Source: Liolophura sinensis (Eukaryota > Mollusca > Polyplacophora > Chitonida > Chitonidae). Taken from it: a DNA stretch of 64,000 nucleotides. The first letter of the stretch is position 1; each line of letters starts with the position of its first letter. The position numbers were made by a program, and so were the translations under genes. Below are positions 10,772-22,900 of the stretch, piece by piece. The DNA is taken from the NCBI RefSeq assembly GCF_032854445.1, contig NC_088306.1:10316193-10380192 (forward strand). The letters are read 5' to 3'. The notes beneath the pieces are model-generated. The model had not been told where the DNA came from. It was given only the letters and a program-made list of their open reading frames with translations, and made no database searches.

Positions 10772-10936
10772 CTAAACATCATACATTACTCGTTCCACAG
10801 AAAAACTCAATACAGTCTCACTTGGTGTTCGGACTTTGGATAAGGTAAAGTTTCTCTGCTTGCTTTTGGGGTTCAAGGTCGCTTCTGACACCATACTAAT
10901 CATGTGTGGAGCATGCTTCCTTGAAGAAAGCCGCCC
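10772..10936 (-). CDS. Candidate alternative last exon (possibly of the ceramidase gene)
   Basis: On the minus strand a pyrimidine-rich acceptor (ttttgtctctttag) is followed by 54 open codons and a TAG stop. The reading frame is phase 0, the same phase in which ceramidase exon 10 ends at 14363, so splicing exon 10 to this site would replace the normal 18-residue C-terminus with a longer basic, Ser-rich tail (it includes KQRNFTLSKVRTPSETVLS). It lies about 3 kb past the normal terminal exon. There is no homology support; it could also be the last exon of another gene or chance. Confidence 0.25.
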   Translation of the reverse strand, partial: GRLSSRKHAPHMISMVSEATLNPKSKQRNFTLSKVRTPSETVLSFSVERVMYDV

Positions 10937-11333
10937 CTAAAGAGACAAAATATGCAAATATATCACTCTGTGTAGAAAATATTCCCACCGATTTTAATAC
11001 ATGTAGCTCGTTTTAAACAGTCGCAACAGTCACTTCAGCAGTCTAAATATGCAACACAGAATGTTTAAAGGTGAAACACAACTTTTTCAACTTTTGTACA
11101 AAATTTTGTCACGTCGTCTTCTTTTTAATATTGTATAAGTACGGGTATGTTTTCTTTGTGTAATTAGTGTAAATTTCATAATTTTCCATTTCAACAAAGT
11201 ATCGAAATGCTTATCGCTTATCTGTATTGGTTGTTTGGAACATCATAGGTAGTGACAATTGGTCATGTTAAAAAAGAAATGTTAGATTTTTCCCCCAAAA
11301 AGTTAGTTTTTTCCCACAAAATAATGTTAGTTT

Positions 11334-11352
11334 CCCCCCCCCCCCCCCCCCC
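11334..11352. repeat. Poly(C) tract
   Basis: Nineteen C in a row, preceded by related short pieces 'gttagatttttcccccaaaa' and 'gttagttttttcccacaaaa', so it seems to have grown from a small local repeat. Confidence 0.95.
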
Positions 11353-11782
11353 AAATATTAGTTTTTTTTAACATCCTTGACAGTCAGATGAACAAACCAG
11401 GGCCACATGAAGTGACGAAGTTCCAAAATCCAAAGGTAACAAGCCAGAAAATTATATACTGTCTAGATCGTTCCGGTTTATGTTTGCTCAAACATAAGTT
11501 ACCAATTTGCATGCTCGTAACCCAAATAAAAGAAAAATGTAAAACAATCATCACCATGTATTTTATACTCATGTAACTTTCAGTTTAGAATCAAAACCTT
11601 TGCAGTTCATCTTCAACTGAGGTAGTTGGTAAACGACATAGTACCCGTAGCCTTAAATTTAACAACATTCTTGTTTACAGCTCTTTCTTGCAGCAGTGGG
11701 ATATCAAGTCATACCAAAAAAAAAAAAAAAAAACACCAAAAACTTTCACTTTCTGGGGGGCTGCAAAATGCAACGACTGACT

Positions 11783-11946
11783 TCCTCTTTGGCCATGCAT
11801 GGGAAGGTTTGTCAGCAACCTGCGGATGGTCGTGGGTTTCCCCCTGGGCTCTGCCCGGTTTCCTCCCACTGTAATGCTGGCTGCCGTCGTACAAGTGAAA
11901 TACTCTTGAATGCGACATAAAACACCAATGAAATAAGTAAATAAAT
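11783..11946 (+). repeat. SINE family 1, tail fragment
   Basis: Plus-oriented: 'cctgcggatggtcgtgggtt', 'ctgcccggtttcctcccact', 'ctgccgtcgtacaagtgaaa' and tail 'aaaacaccaatgaaataagt'. Head missing. Confidence 0.85.
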
Positions 11947-12069
11947 ACGTCAGGAAGGTGATTTTATGAATAAATAAAATGCAGGGAATGGAGGAAACTA
12001 TTGCACCTTGTCATGAATGTTTCAAAATATACTGTGACACAGCGAGACACCAAACTGACAGGTCAGTGC

Positions 12070-12170
12070 TCAGGTGTGAAGCCAGGATGTTGTGGAGAGG
12101 CAAGGAGTGGAGAGGCAGGGAGTGGAGAGGCAGGGGGTGGAGAGGCAGGGGGTGGAGAGGCACGGGGGGC
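12070..12170 (+). repeat. G-rich 15-bp minisatellite
   Basis: Unit 'gtggagaggcaggga', about six copies. G-runs are spaced so that the plus strand could stack, though most runs are only two or three G. Confidence 0.8.
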
Positions 12171-13081
12171 AAGATGGAATCTGTTCATTCATATGGGCAC
12201 ATGTTCACCAGCTTTGTCTCTTTGTCTATTTCAGTAGACCGAGGAATGTCACATGCTTTGCTTTTTGACTTTTCAACTTTTCAATCAAAATACATGTCTA
12301 TTTACAAAGGTACATGTAACATTAAATATCCAAAAGCCCTTGGAGCTGCATGTCAAAATTCACAAACATGGCAATAATATTAATACAACTTTAAATGATA
12401 CTATCAGTAAAGTTAGCCTTCTAGAATACACAAACATGTACCTTTTGAATGAGGACACAGCTATGTTTCAATAATAATACATGAATATGTAAAAAAAATG
12501 TTGTTAAAATCAGTCCCCTTTTTAACACAGCACAATCCCCTGTGTACACATAAATTACACAAAAAGCTTTCTATACACCCATTTACATAAAGTGTGTACC
12601 TCATGTGTACAAATACACAAAATGTGTTTATACAGTGATAGAGCTGTGTAGACCTTTATATTAATATCGCTCCTGCAGATCATTATCTTCATAACAGGAA
12701 GTCCTTAATTCCTTCAAGGACAAAATACACATCGAGTATAGAACACTTGGATGAAATCTATACAGGCATCAGACAACATTATAAAATAAGCTCCTGGTTA
12801 GTCTTCACTACCACATTTTTGCAAAGCACACAACAAAATCACTCTAAAACGAGTACAGAAATGATTATAAAATCTTCTAACTGTACATATTAAAGGTACG
12901 TTGCATGTAATTTTGATTAACTGTCATACAATGTGCTATCTCTCAATTGGGCTATGAGTATGTTATTCACATCAGCTAGGTTTCCCCTTCATCCCTGCAT
13001 ATAAAGACAGAAAGCATATCACACACTTTAGCGGTATCCAAATCTTAACAGTATGTATTGCCCTTCACTACCCATACATGT
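12171..13081. other. Intergenic, nothing recognised
   Basis: AT-rich, with scattered 'tacatgtac' motifs but no ordered repeat and no exon signal. Confidence 0.4.
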
Positions 13082-13450
13082 ACATGCATTAAATGTACAC
13101 ACATGAACAGATAAGTGTACACTATACATGAACAGATATGTGTACACTATACATGAGCAGATAAGTGTACACTATACATGAACAGATAAATGTACACTAT
13201 ACAGGAACAGATAAATGTACACAAATGAACAAATGAATGTACACCATATATGAACAGATAAATGTACACTACACTGGAACAGATAAATGTACCCTATACA
13301 GGAACAGATAAATGTACATTATACAGGAACAGACAAATGTACACACTTGCAGAGATAAATGCAATGGATGTACATTAAAAAATACATGTACTTGTACATA
13401 CATGAACAGCTAAATACATACACAAGAACAGATTAATGTACACACTGTAA
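13082..13450 (+). repeat. Degenerate minisatellite, about 27 bp
   Basis: Unit 'aacagataaatgtacactat' plus 'acatg', about 13 diverged copies. It lies downstream of the ceramidase stop codon. Confidence 0.8.
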
Positions 13451-13481
13451 TTCTTTAACCTTTTCGCATGTTTGCAAGGTG

Positions 13482-13487
13482 TTTATT
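13482..13487 (-). promoter_or_regulatory. ACER3: Candidate poly(A) signal of the ceramidase gene
   Basis: AATAAA on the minus strand, about 420 nt past the stop codon at 13910 and beyond the 93-bp repeat. It is the first canonical signal I found in that direction. Confidence 0.4.
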
Positions 13488-13660
13488 TAAGCATATTCTG
13501 AAGGCATTACTCTGTGTTGACCGATAAAACTATACTTTTTGCGCAGCCCTGAAAGTGGCCAATCCAACCAATGTTTTGTCCCCAAAATCAAACTTAAAAT
13601 GTGCATAAATTGCACAAAAAGTTGCTCTTTTGTATACAAAAAGGTTAAGGAATTCAGGCA

Positions 13661-13939
13661 CATGACACATTTCAACTGATCAAGCCACAGTGCATGAATC
13701 TGAGCAGCCTGTTTTGTTCTCATCTACAACGACCTTAGTGGCTGTTCTAGGTCCATGACACATTTCAACTGATCAAGCCATAGTGCATGTATCTGAGCAG
13801 GCTGTTTTGTTCTCATCTACAACGACCTTAGTGGCTGTTCTAGGTCCATGACACATTTCAACTGATCAAGCCACAGTGCATGTATCTGAGCAGGCTGTTT
13901 TGTTCTCATCTACAACGACCTTAGTGGCTGTTCTAGGTC
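13661..13939 (-). repeat. 93-bp tandem repeat spanning the ceramidase stop codon (x3)
   Basis: Three direct copies with exact 93-bp spacing (marker 'gacacatttcaactg' at 13664, 13757 and 13850). The copy next to the coding region contains the last nine codons and the stop of the ceramidase; the other two copies repeat that coding end inside the 3' UTR, each reading ATG GAC CTA GAA CAG and so on to TAG. The repeat therefore copies coding and UTR sequence together. Confidence 0.95.
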
Positions 13940-13966
13940 CAGGTAAGGCCAAACTCCCAATAGGTA
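13910..13966 (-). CDS. ACER3: ACER3 exon 11 (terminal)
   Basis: Acceptor ggttcttctttcag, 18 codons, then TAG at 13912-13910. The last nine codons are part of the 93-bp repeat. Confidence 0.93.
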   Translation of the reverse strand, partial: YLLGVWPYLDLEQPLRSL

Positions 13967-16900
13967 CTGAAAGAAGAACCAAACTACTTCTGTGAATTGA
14001 CTGACAGATTTATGGAACTTACTATACTAATCACACAAGCTACATGTACATTTTCAAAACCAGCCTTCACGAGACACAGCCCCCACCCCCACCCCAACCC
14101 CCCAATCCCTCACTGACGACAAGTTGCTGATGGTGCTATTTTGGCAGTTGTAATAATGCATGGACAAATACCACAACTGACAAGTTGCTAGTATTTATAC
14201 ATTACACTCTATAGTATTGAAAATAAAAGTTATTTAACTTTTTCAAGACATTGGCATAAGGATCAAAAGTTTGTGTAAGCATGTAAGATTCACATGATTC
14301 AGAAGATTTCTCTTCTTCATTCAAATTATCAGTGAGCTAGTAAATCTTATACATAAACTCACGTTCACTTGAGGCCTTTTTCGGAGGATGACATAGCGGG
14401 AATGAAATCTGCAAAATAAAAAGAAGAAAATAAAATAAAAAGAGGAAAAATGGAGCGTCCTGTTTGTATATTGCAGTTTTCATTCCATGTGAAAAAATTC
14501 AGAGCAGAAGCCAGGGATCCTATGGTGAAGGTTCAGAGCTAATAGCAGTTTCATTTAAATACCTTCATGTACGCGTCACATGAATATATGTGTCACATAA
14601 ATGTATGTGTCACATAAATGTATGTGTCCCATAAATGTACGTGTCCCATAAATGTACGTGTCACATAAATGTACATGTCCCCATAAATGTATGTGTCACA
14701 TAAATGTATTTACTTGCAGTGTATTTATTTATCTGACTGGTGTTTTATGTCGTACTCAAGAATATTTCACCTATAGGACGGCTGCCACTATTATGGCGGG
14801 AGAAAACCATGCAGAGGGAGGGGGAAGCCCACAACCATCCACATGTTGCTGGCAGGCCTTCCCACTTTAATATATGTACATGCAGTATGAAGGCAACTGG
14901 ATCAGTATAACACTGTGATCACTGCACCATTCGGACTCAAACCGAATACAGTCCCACAACTTTCACTGCACATTATTTGCACTTGCTCTTCTTTCAAAAG
15001 TACATGTACACACAAGGTGTAGGTTCAAGCCCGGCCTTCAACAGAGAATTTGTAGATTCCCTCCTCTCAGTGCTTGTGGGGCCTTGCTGACGACAATGAG
15101 TAACATGTAGCTATTAGCAAAATCTAATGTTTATTGAACATCGCTTGTCTTACATCAATACGGTGTGCATATCTGTAGTCGCACGTGGGGAAGTTCATCA
15201 GTAACTTGCCAAAGGCTGGTGGTTTAACGCCAGCACTTTAGTCTCTTCCACCCATAACATGTGACTGCCACTGTTTAAGTTAAAAATTCCTGAGTATGGT
15301 ATTATTAAAGCAATAATGAAATAAATAAATAAATACAACAGGCAATGTTATTTTATTTGCCAGTAGTCTTTTTTGTTTCATGTAATAATGACTTTCAATT
15401 ATTTTTTCTTGTGCTGTACTAAACACAACCTATTATGTGACAAGCTGGTGCCTGACAAAGCTCTTAACTGAAACCAGGGGAAGGGGATTTATTTATTTAT
15501 TTATTTGATTACTTTTGTACTCTGTACTCAACAATATTTCACTTATAGGACGACAGCCAGCGTTATGGTGGGAGGAAACCAGGCAGAGCCCTGGGGAAAC
15601 CCACGACCATCCACAGGTTGCCGACAGACCTGTATGGTCAGAGAGGAAGCCAACACAAGCTGAACTTCAACTCACAGCGGCTGCACTGGTGAGAGGCTCC
15701 TGGGTCATTGCGCCCCACTAGCATTATGTGGGATGAAGCCCTGCCCTCCACACGTGACCATCCACAGGTTTGTAAACTTAAAGCTTGTAACAAAGTGTGC
15801 AAGCTACGAGTAAGATATATAAACAAGATCAATATCATAAGGTTTCCACAAGTTAATAATGCGCTCCTGCATATAAACATAAAGCAGCCCAGGGAAACCC
15901 ACGACCATCCGAATACTGCTGGCACACCTTCCCAGGAATGACCAGAGAGGGAGCCTGTTTCTGAGCTGGACTTGGAAGTCACAGCAATAACATTGGTAAG
16001 AGGTTTCGGAGTCACTGTTCTGCGCTCGCGCTCTTACCACTTGGGTGCATGTACATATAGGTACTCACCCAAAGAGAATGCCAATGTATGTACCAAAGCC
16101 CGCACAGAGGTGCCACAAAGCGTGGAGCTGTGTCACTGTGCCCAATCCAGGGCCCATGTGCTGTCTGAGTGCCCTGGAACACCAAAAGTGCAGAAGTGTT
16201 ACAAAGCACTGCTTGATTAAATATTGGAATAAACACTATTTCAAAAGGAAGCACATTTATTTATACTCTCTTAACACAGTAACTGTGCCCAGATCAAAAT
16301 ATATTGTTCTTCTATTTTCAAGTACACACAGTAGGACAACCTATGGTCAATGAGCAGACCAAAAACATTATTCAAGTCATGTTGCTGATGTCATTGGCAG
16401 AGGAAGGGTCAAAACGAGGGTTGGCAAGCTCGTTAACAAGTGTGTCCATCATGAATGTTTACAGTTTCTGTGCATTTCCGTCTCACTGAAGTCACCAGAG
16501 GAGCAAGAATGATTGCGGAATCCCCACCCAGATCCCTGTTAGGTTGGCAATTGTGTCAATTTTTTTGCAGTTGGCATCTCTGCTGTTTCCAGCATCAGTC
16601 CATTTCGTCCTAAACATGCTCAAAAGGTGCTAAATCAGGTGAATTTGCACGACAAGGGTCCAACATGAAAACTGTTTGCATCCATAAATGCATAAATGTC
16701 ACCCGAGCATGGAGAGTCGTAAAATAACCACCACGTGGCAAAGTGTCATGCGGTAATGTGCTTTATGCAACGCTTCATTTATTCTGTGAATGTGTATTCC
16801 CAGGTTGTTAATAACACATATCTGTGAATGTGTATTCCAAGGTCGTCTATAACACATATAGGTGAATGTGTATTCCAAGGTCGTCTATAACACATGTCTA

Positions 16901-19900
16901 TGAATGTGTATTCTGAGGTCATCTGTAACGCATATCTGTGAATGTGTATTCCCAGGTCGTCTATAACACATATAGGTGAATGTGTATTCCCAGGTCGTCT
17001 ATAACACATGTCTATGAATGTGTATTCCAACGTTTATAAAATTCTGCAAACTTCCTAAAACATAACTTTTCTGACGGAGTATAGTTTGAAAATGAGTCTA
17101 CCGAGTTCTGCATCACAAAGAAATATGTTGTCATGCTTAATGCTAAGAAGTTTATCAATTATTTACCCTCCCCCTCCTTTCCCGATGTGATTCATACACC
17201 CCTTGTGGGCATGGCCTGCAGCTCTTACAAGTGTATGTCAACTGCTCTTTATAGCTATATTACATGTATTTCTGTGACAGCAAAGTTGTCTCGTAACAGG
17301 CCAGACAAAAACGTGGCAAGTACGGCATGTATGGGATTCAATATTTTTTCCAATTTTTGTTTCAGGAGAAAAAACCAGTTGAAAACCGATATGTATTTGA
17401 GACCACCTCTTCATATAATCAAAGTGCAATACATTTATGCACAAATATGCTCTGATGAGTATGTGATGCATGTCTAATGAATTTACTAGCGCTAGAATTT
17501 AGTAAACTTCTGAAAGTTCCCATATGCAAGAGCAACTTTCAGTGCAATTTATGCACATTTATAATTAGATTGGTTGGATTGGCCAATTTCATGACTTCAC
17601 AAGAAGTATAATTTTTCCAGTCAACACAGAATAATGCCTTCAGAATATGCCTGAACATTCACCTTGCAAACATAAGAAAAGGTTCAAGAATTACTGTAAT
17701 ATCCATCATTTTGATATGTTCTTGTATAAGAGTATTATCATAATTCAGACTTTACTGACATGTGTGGATAACAAACACAAAATTTACATTCAAACTGATT
17801 ACACATATATCGCATCCTCATTTAGAGCATTATTATGCCTACTTATGTCCAACTCATATTGTACCAAGGGGAGGTTCCAAAAACACACCAAACAAAACCC
17901 ATCTACAAATGTCAATTTCTCCTCATGAGGAAAAACCATGAGAAAATCCTGAAAAACATAATTAAAAATAACTTTTATATACGTATAATTCCTTTGATTT
18001 TCTCCAAAGTATTAGGCCAGGGCAGTAACACCATAAGGGAGTTATAATACATATCGCACACTGCTACAGTAATGCTGATCAATCAACCACAGTATGACAC
18101 CAGTGCAGTAACACCCTAAGGGAGTTATAATACATACCGCACACTGCTACAGTGATGCTGATCAATCAACCACAGTATGACACCAGTGCAGTAACACCCT
18201 AAGAGAGTTATAATACATACTGCACACTGCTACAGTAATGCTAATCAATCAACCACAGTATGACACCAGTGCAGTAACACCCTAAGAGAGTTATAATACA
18301 TACCGCACACTGCTACAGTAATGCTGATCAATCAACCACAGTATGACACCAGTGCAGTAACACCCTAAGAGAGTTATAATACATACCGCACACTGCTACA
18401 GTAATGTTGATCAATCAACCACAGTATGACACCAGTGCAGTAACTCAATAAAGCCAGCACGTGGATCTTCAATCTCAGCTTCCAGCCATGGCGTCTATAA
18501 AGCAAAAAAACAGAGACGTCCAGGGCCCTCACATGAAAACAGGGAGGTTTGTTTCAGTCCACCATAAGGAAGATTGATTTAGCGATTGATATACATGTAC
18601 ATGTATAATGATGTAGTCAAGAGTTTTTCCCTATTATGATAGTGATAAGGTACATCAGTTTAGGGTGGACATGGAAACAAGTGATGCTATACGCAATGAG
18701 GAGGATGTTATATAAGCAGGGGATAAAATGAGGATGATGGTACATGTACATCAACAGGTGATATAATGAGAAGGATGTTACATTAGCAGGTGATATAATG
18801 TGGATGATGGTACATCAGCAGGCGATATAACGAGGATTATGTTACATCAGCAGGTGATACATTGAGGATGCTGTTACATCAGCAGGTGATATAATGAGGA
18901 TGTTACATCAGCAGGTGATACAGTGAGGATGATGGTACATCAGCAGGTGATATAATGAGGATGTTACATCAGCAGGCAATATACTGAGGATGATGGTACA
19001 TCAGCAGGTGATATAATGAGGATGAAGTCATATCAGCAGGTGATATAATGAGGATAATGGTACATCAGCAGGTGATATGAGGATGTTACATCAGCAGGTG
19101 ATATAGTGAGTAGGATGTTATATCATCAGGTAATATAATGAGGATGTTACATCAGCAGGTGATATGATGAGGACCATGGTACATCAGCAGGCGATACAAT
19201 GAGGATGACATTATATCAGCAGGTGATACGAGGGTGATGCTACATCAGAAAGCAATACAGTGAGGATAAGTTATAAATTATATCAGCGGGAGGACAGTGT
19301 AAAGTAGAAGAGGAGGAGGAAGAGTCAATACTCACGATATGATGTGCCAGGATTTCATGACCACTGCAAAGACCATGAGGCCATAGCTGCCCTGTATTGT
19401 GTACAATACAGAAAGCACACTTGTAGTAACCATATACATGTAGGGATGTACTGCTTATAGAAACACTGCCTGGTTTTCCCTCGCTGACCATCCACATTTA
19501 CTGGAGCAGCTTAGGTTACCACTGCAATCACGGAGGATCCTTGCAGTGCTAATGCAAAATGAAGGCATTGGGACAAGCAACACTGCTGGGCAACTACATA
19601 CATACAAAGACTACAAATAGCCCTTACGTATAATTTAGGCCAATGCGTACATGTATTTAGACTTGTGAATAGTGGAAAAAAACCAACACGACGAGGTGCC
19701 ATGATCTAGTTTTTAAGACATATGCAGTATTCAACAGATGCTTTAGCCATGATCTAGTTTCTAAAAACATACGCAGTGTTCTGGAGACACTTCAGCCATG
19801 ATCTCTTATCTAAAGATATGTAGTACTCAAGAGATGTTTCAGCCATGATCTCCTATCTAAAGATATGCAGTATTCAAGAGATGCTTAAGCCATGATCTCC

Positions 19901-22900
19901 TATCTAAAGATATGCAGTACTCAAGAGATGTTTCAGCCATGATCTCGTATCTAAAGATATGCAGTGTTCAAGAGATGTTTCAGCCATGATCTCGTATCTA
20001 AAGATATGCAGTATTCAGGACATGCCTAAGCCATGATCTTGTATCTAAAGATATGCAGTATTCAAGAGATCTTTCAGCCATGATCTCGTATCTAAAGATA
20101 TGCAGTATTCAAGAGATGTTTCAGCCATGATCTCGTATCTAAAGATATGCAGTATTCAGGAGATGCCTAAGCCATGATCTTGTATCTAAAGATTTGCAGT
20201 ATTCAGGAGATGTTTCAGCCATGATCTTGTATCTAAAGATATGCAGTATTCAAGAGATGCCTAAGCCATGATCTCGTATCTAAAGATATGCAGTATTCAA
20301 GAGATGCTTCAACCATGATCTTGTATCTAAAGATATGCAGTATTCAAGAGATGCTTAAGCCATGATCTCGTATCTAAAGATATGCAGTATTCGAGAGATG
20401 CTAATGAGGTAAAAGACTTCCTTGGTCTCTGATATACAAATTGCTACCAATGATTAGCTATCTGTGTACTATGGGTGGCCACTGCAACCCTTTAATTTCA
20501 CAGGCAGGCTAAAAAAAAAAACAGTTTCAAGGAACCAGGCATGCTCGAAAGTTATTACAGGTAAACTTTGGTCAATTTCAATTGTAAATACAATTCATAC
20601 TTGGAATTTTTAAACATACCTACCTGGAAAAATAATGGATTTCTGACAAGAAGGTATATCTGAAAGAAAAAAAACACCAAAGTGAGTGAACATGTGAGAT
20701 TTCTTTAACACAAAACGGTTTATTGTTACCAAGATTCCACGAACAGCGCTTGAACTCACACAAGGTAAGAACTACAGTACTGGTGAACAAAATTTGGTAC
20801 ATGGCCAGAATAAAAACTGCCAATGTTAAGTCTGTTTTATAGTGAGATTAACTTGTCAGGGCCATTGGATACATCACAAAGTGTGCGTTCATCTTACAGC
20901 TGAGTTTCTTGAACTGTAAGGCTACCCCAGAATGCCTTAGAAAAGCCCAGCCCCATTGGAGATCAACCAATAAGCCAGCCATGCAGGCCCTTGTTAAAGA
21001 ATGGATCAGACACCGACTAGTAAGAAGTATATACTGTAACAAGTGCCAACTTGCCACAGTTACCAGTAAGCAGTATATATTGTAACAGTTACCAGTAAGC
21101 AGTGTATAACAAGTCCCAACTTACCAAAGATACCAAGCAGTATATAACATGTTCCAACTTACTACAGTAACCACAAAGTAAATAACAAGTCCCAACTTAC
21201 CAAAGATACCACCAAGCAGTATATAACATGTTCCAACTTACTACAGTTACCACAAAGAAGTATATAACAAGTCCCAACTTACCATAGATACCACCAAGTG
21301 ATAAATAACAAGTCCCAACTTACCAAAGATACCACCAAGCAATGTATAACAAATCCCAACTTAACAAAGATACCACCAAGCGATATATAACAAATCCCAA
21401 CTTACCAAAGATATCACCAAGCGATATATAACAAATCCCAACTTACCAAAGATACCACCAAGCGATGTATAACAAGTCCCAACTTAACAAAGATACCTCC
21501 AAGCGATATATAACAAATCCCAACTTACCAAAGATATCACCAAGCGATATATAACAAATCCCAACTTACCAAAGATATCACCAAGCGATATATAACAAAT
21601 CCCAACTTACCAAAGATACCACCAAGCGATGTATAACAAATCCCAACTTACCAAAGATACCACCAAGCGATATATAACAAATCCCAACTTACCAAAGATA
21701 CCACCGAGCGATATATAACAGATCCCAACTTACCAAAGATATCACCAAGCGATGTATAACAAGTCCCAACTTACCAAAGATACCTCCAAGCGATATATAA
21801 CAAGTCCCAACTTACTAAAGATATCAGCAAGCGATGTATAACAAATCTCAACTTACCACAGTTACCACTAAGCAGTACATAAAAAGGCCCACTTGTAACA
21901 GCTGATTGCGAGTGAACAAAGGTTTCTCCAACTCCAACCTGTCAACACAAAAACACAATTTGTAAGAAATATACAACTATAAATGTACCTGATCATGTAT
22001 GTATTAAAGCTTTAATGTATCATGTAAATCTATCTTGTCTTTTCTGGCTGTCAAATTTCAATATCCCTTTTTTCTTTGAAACAGAACAATTCATGAAATC
22101 TTACATGTTTAATTTTTCCGCTGAAACGTTGGCATTTGCATCATGTACAATGTTGTACAGTGTAATATATGTATCTACACTTGATCATATCATCCTGGAT
22201 ACTCATCAAATCAAATGATAGTGGCATCTCCTACTTTGAATATTGCTTTGCACAGCGAAACAGAAAATGTTTCACTTTCTGGCAGTGACCAGGCGTCCAT
22301 CTGGTAAGGCTTGGTGTCACCATCTTAGCTAAGATCTGATGTCAGTGTTGTTATTAAGGCAAGGTGACACTATCCTAACTAACGCTTGGTGTCACTCTCC
22401 TAACTTAGACTTCATGTCAATATCCTAACTAAGGCTTGGTGTCACTGTTCTAACCTAATCTTGGTATCAATATCCTAAGGTTTGGTGTCGCTGATCTTAC
22501 CCAAACTTGGTATCAATATCCTGACCAACGCTTGGTGTCACTCTCCTAACTTAGACTTCATGTCAATATCCTAACTAAGGTTTGGTGTCACTGTTCTAAC
22601 CTAAACTTGGTATCAATATCCTAACTAAGGCGTGGTGTCACTCTCCTAACTTAGACTTCATGTCAATATCCTAACTAAGGTTTGGTGTCACTGTTCTAAC
22701 CTAAACTTGGTATCAATATCCTAACTAAGGCGTGGTGTCACTCTCCTAACTTAGACTTCATGTCAATATCCTAACTAAGGTTTGGTGTCACTGTTCTAAC
22801 CTAAACTTGGTATCACTATCCTAACTAAGGGGCAGTGTCACTCTTCTAGCTTAGACTTTGTGTCAATATCCTAACTAAGGTTTGGTGTCACTGTTCTAAC

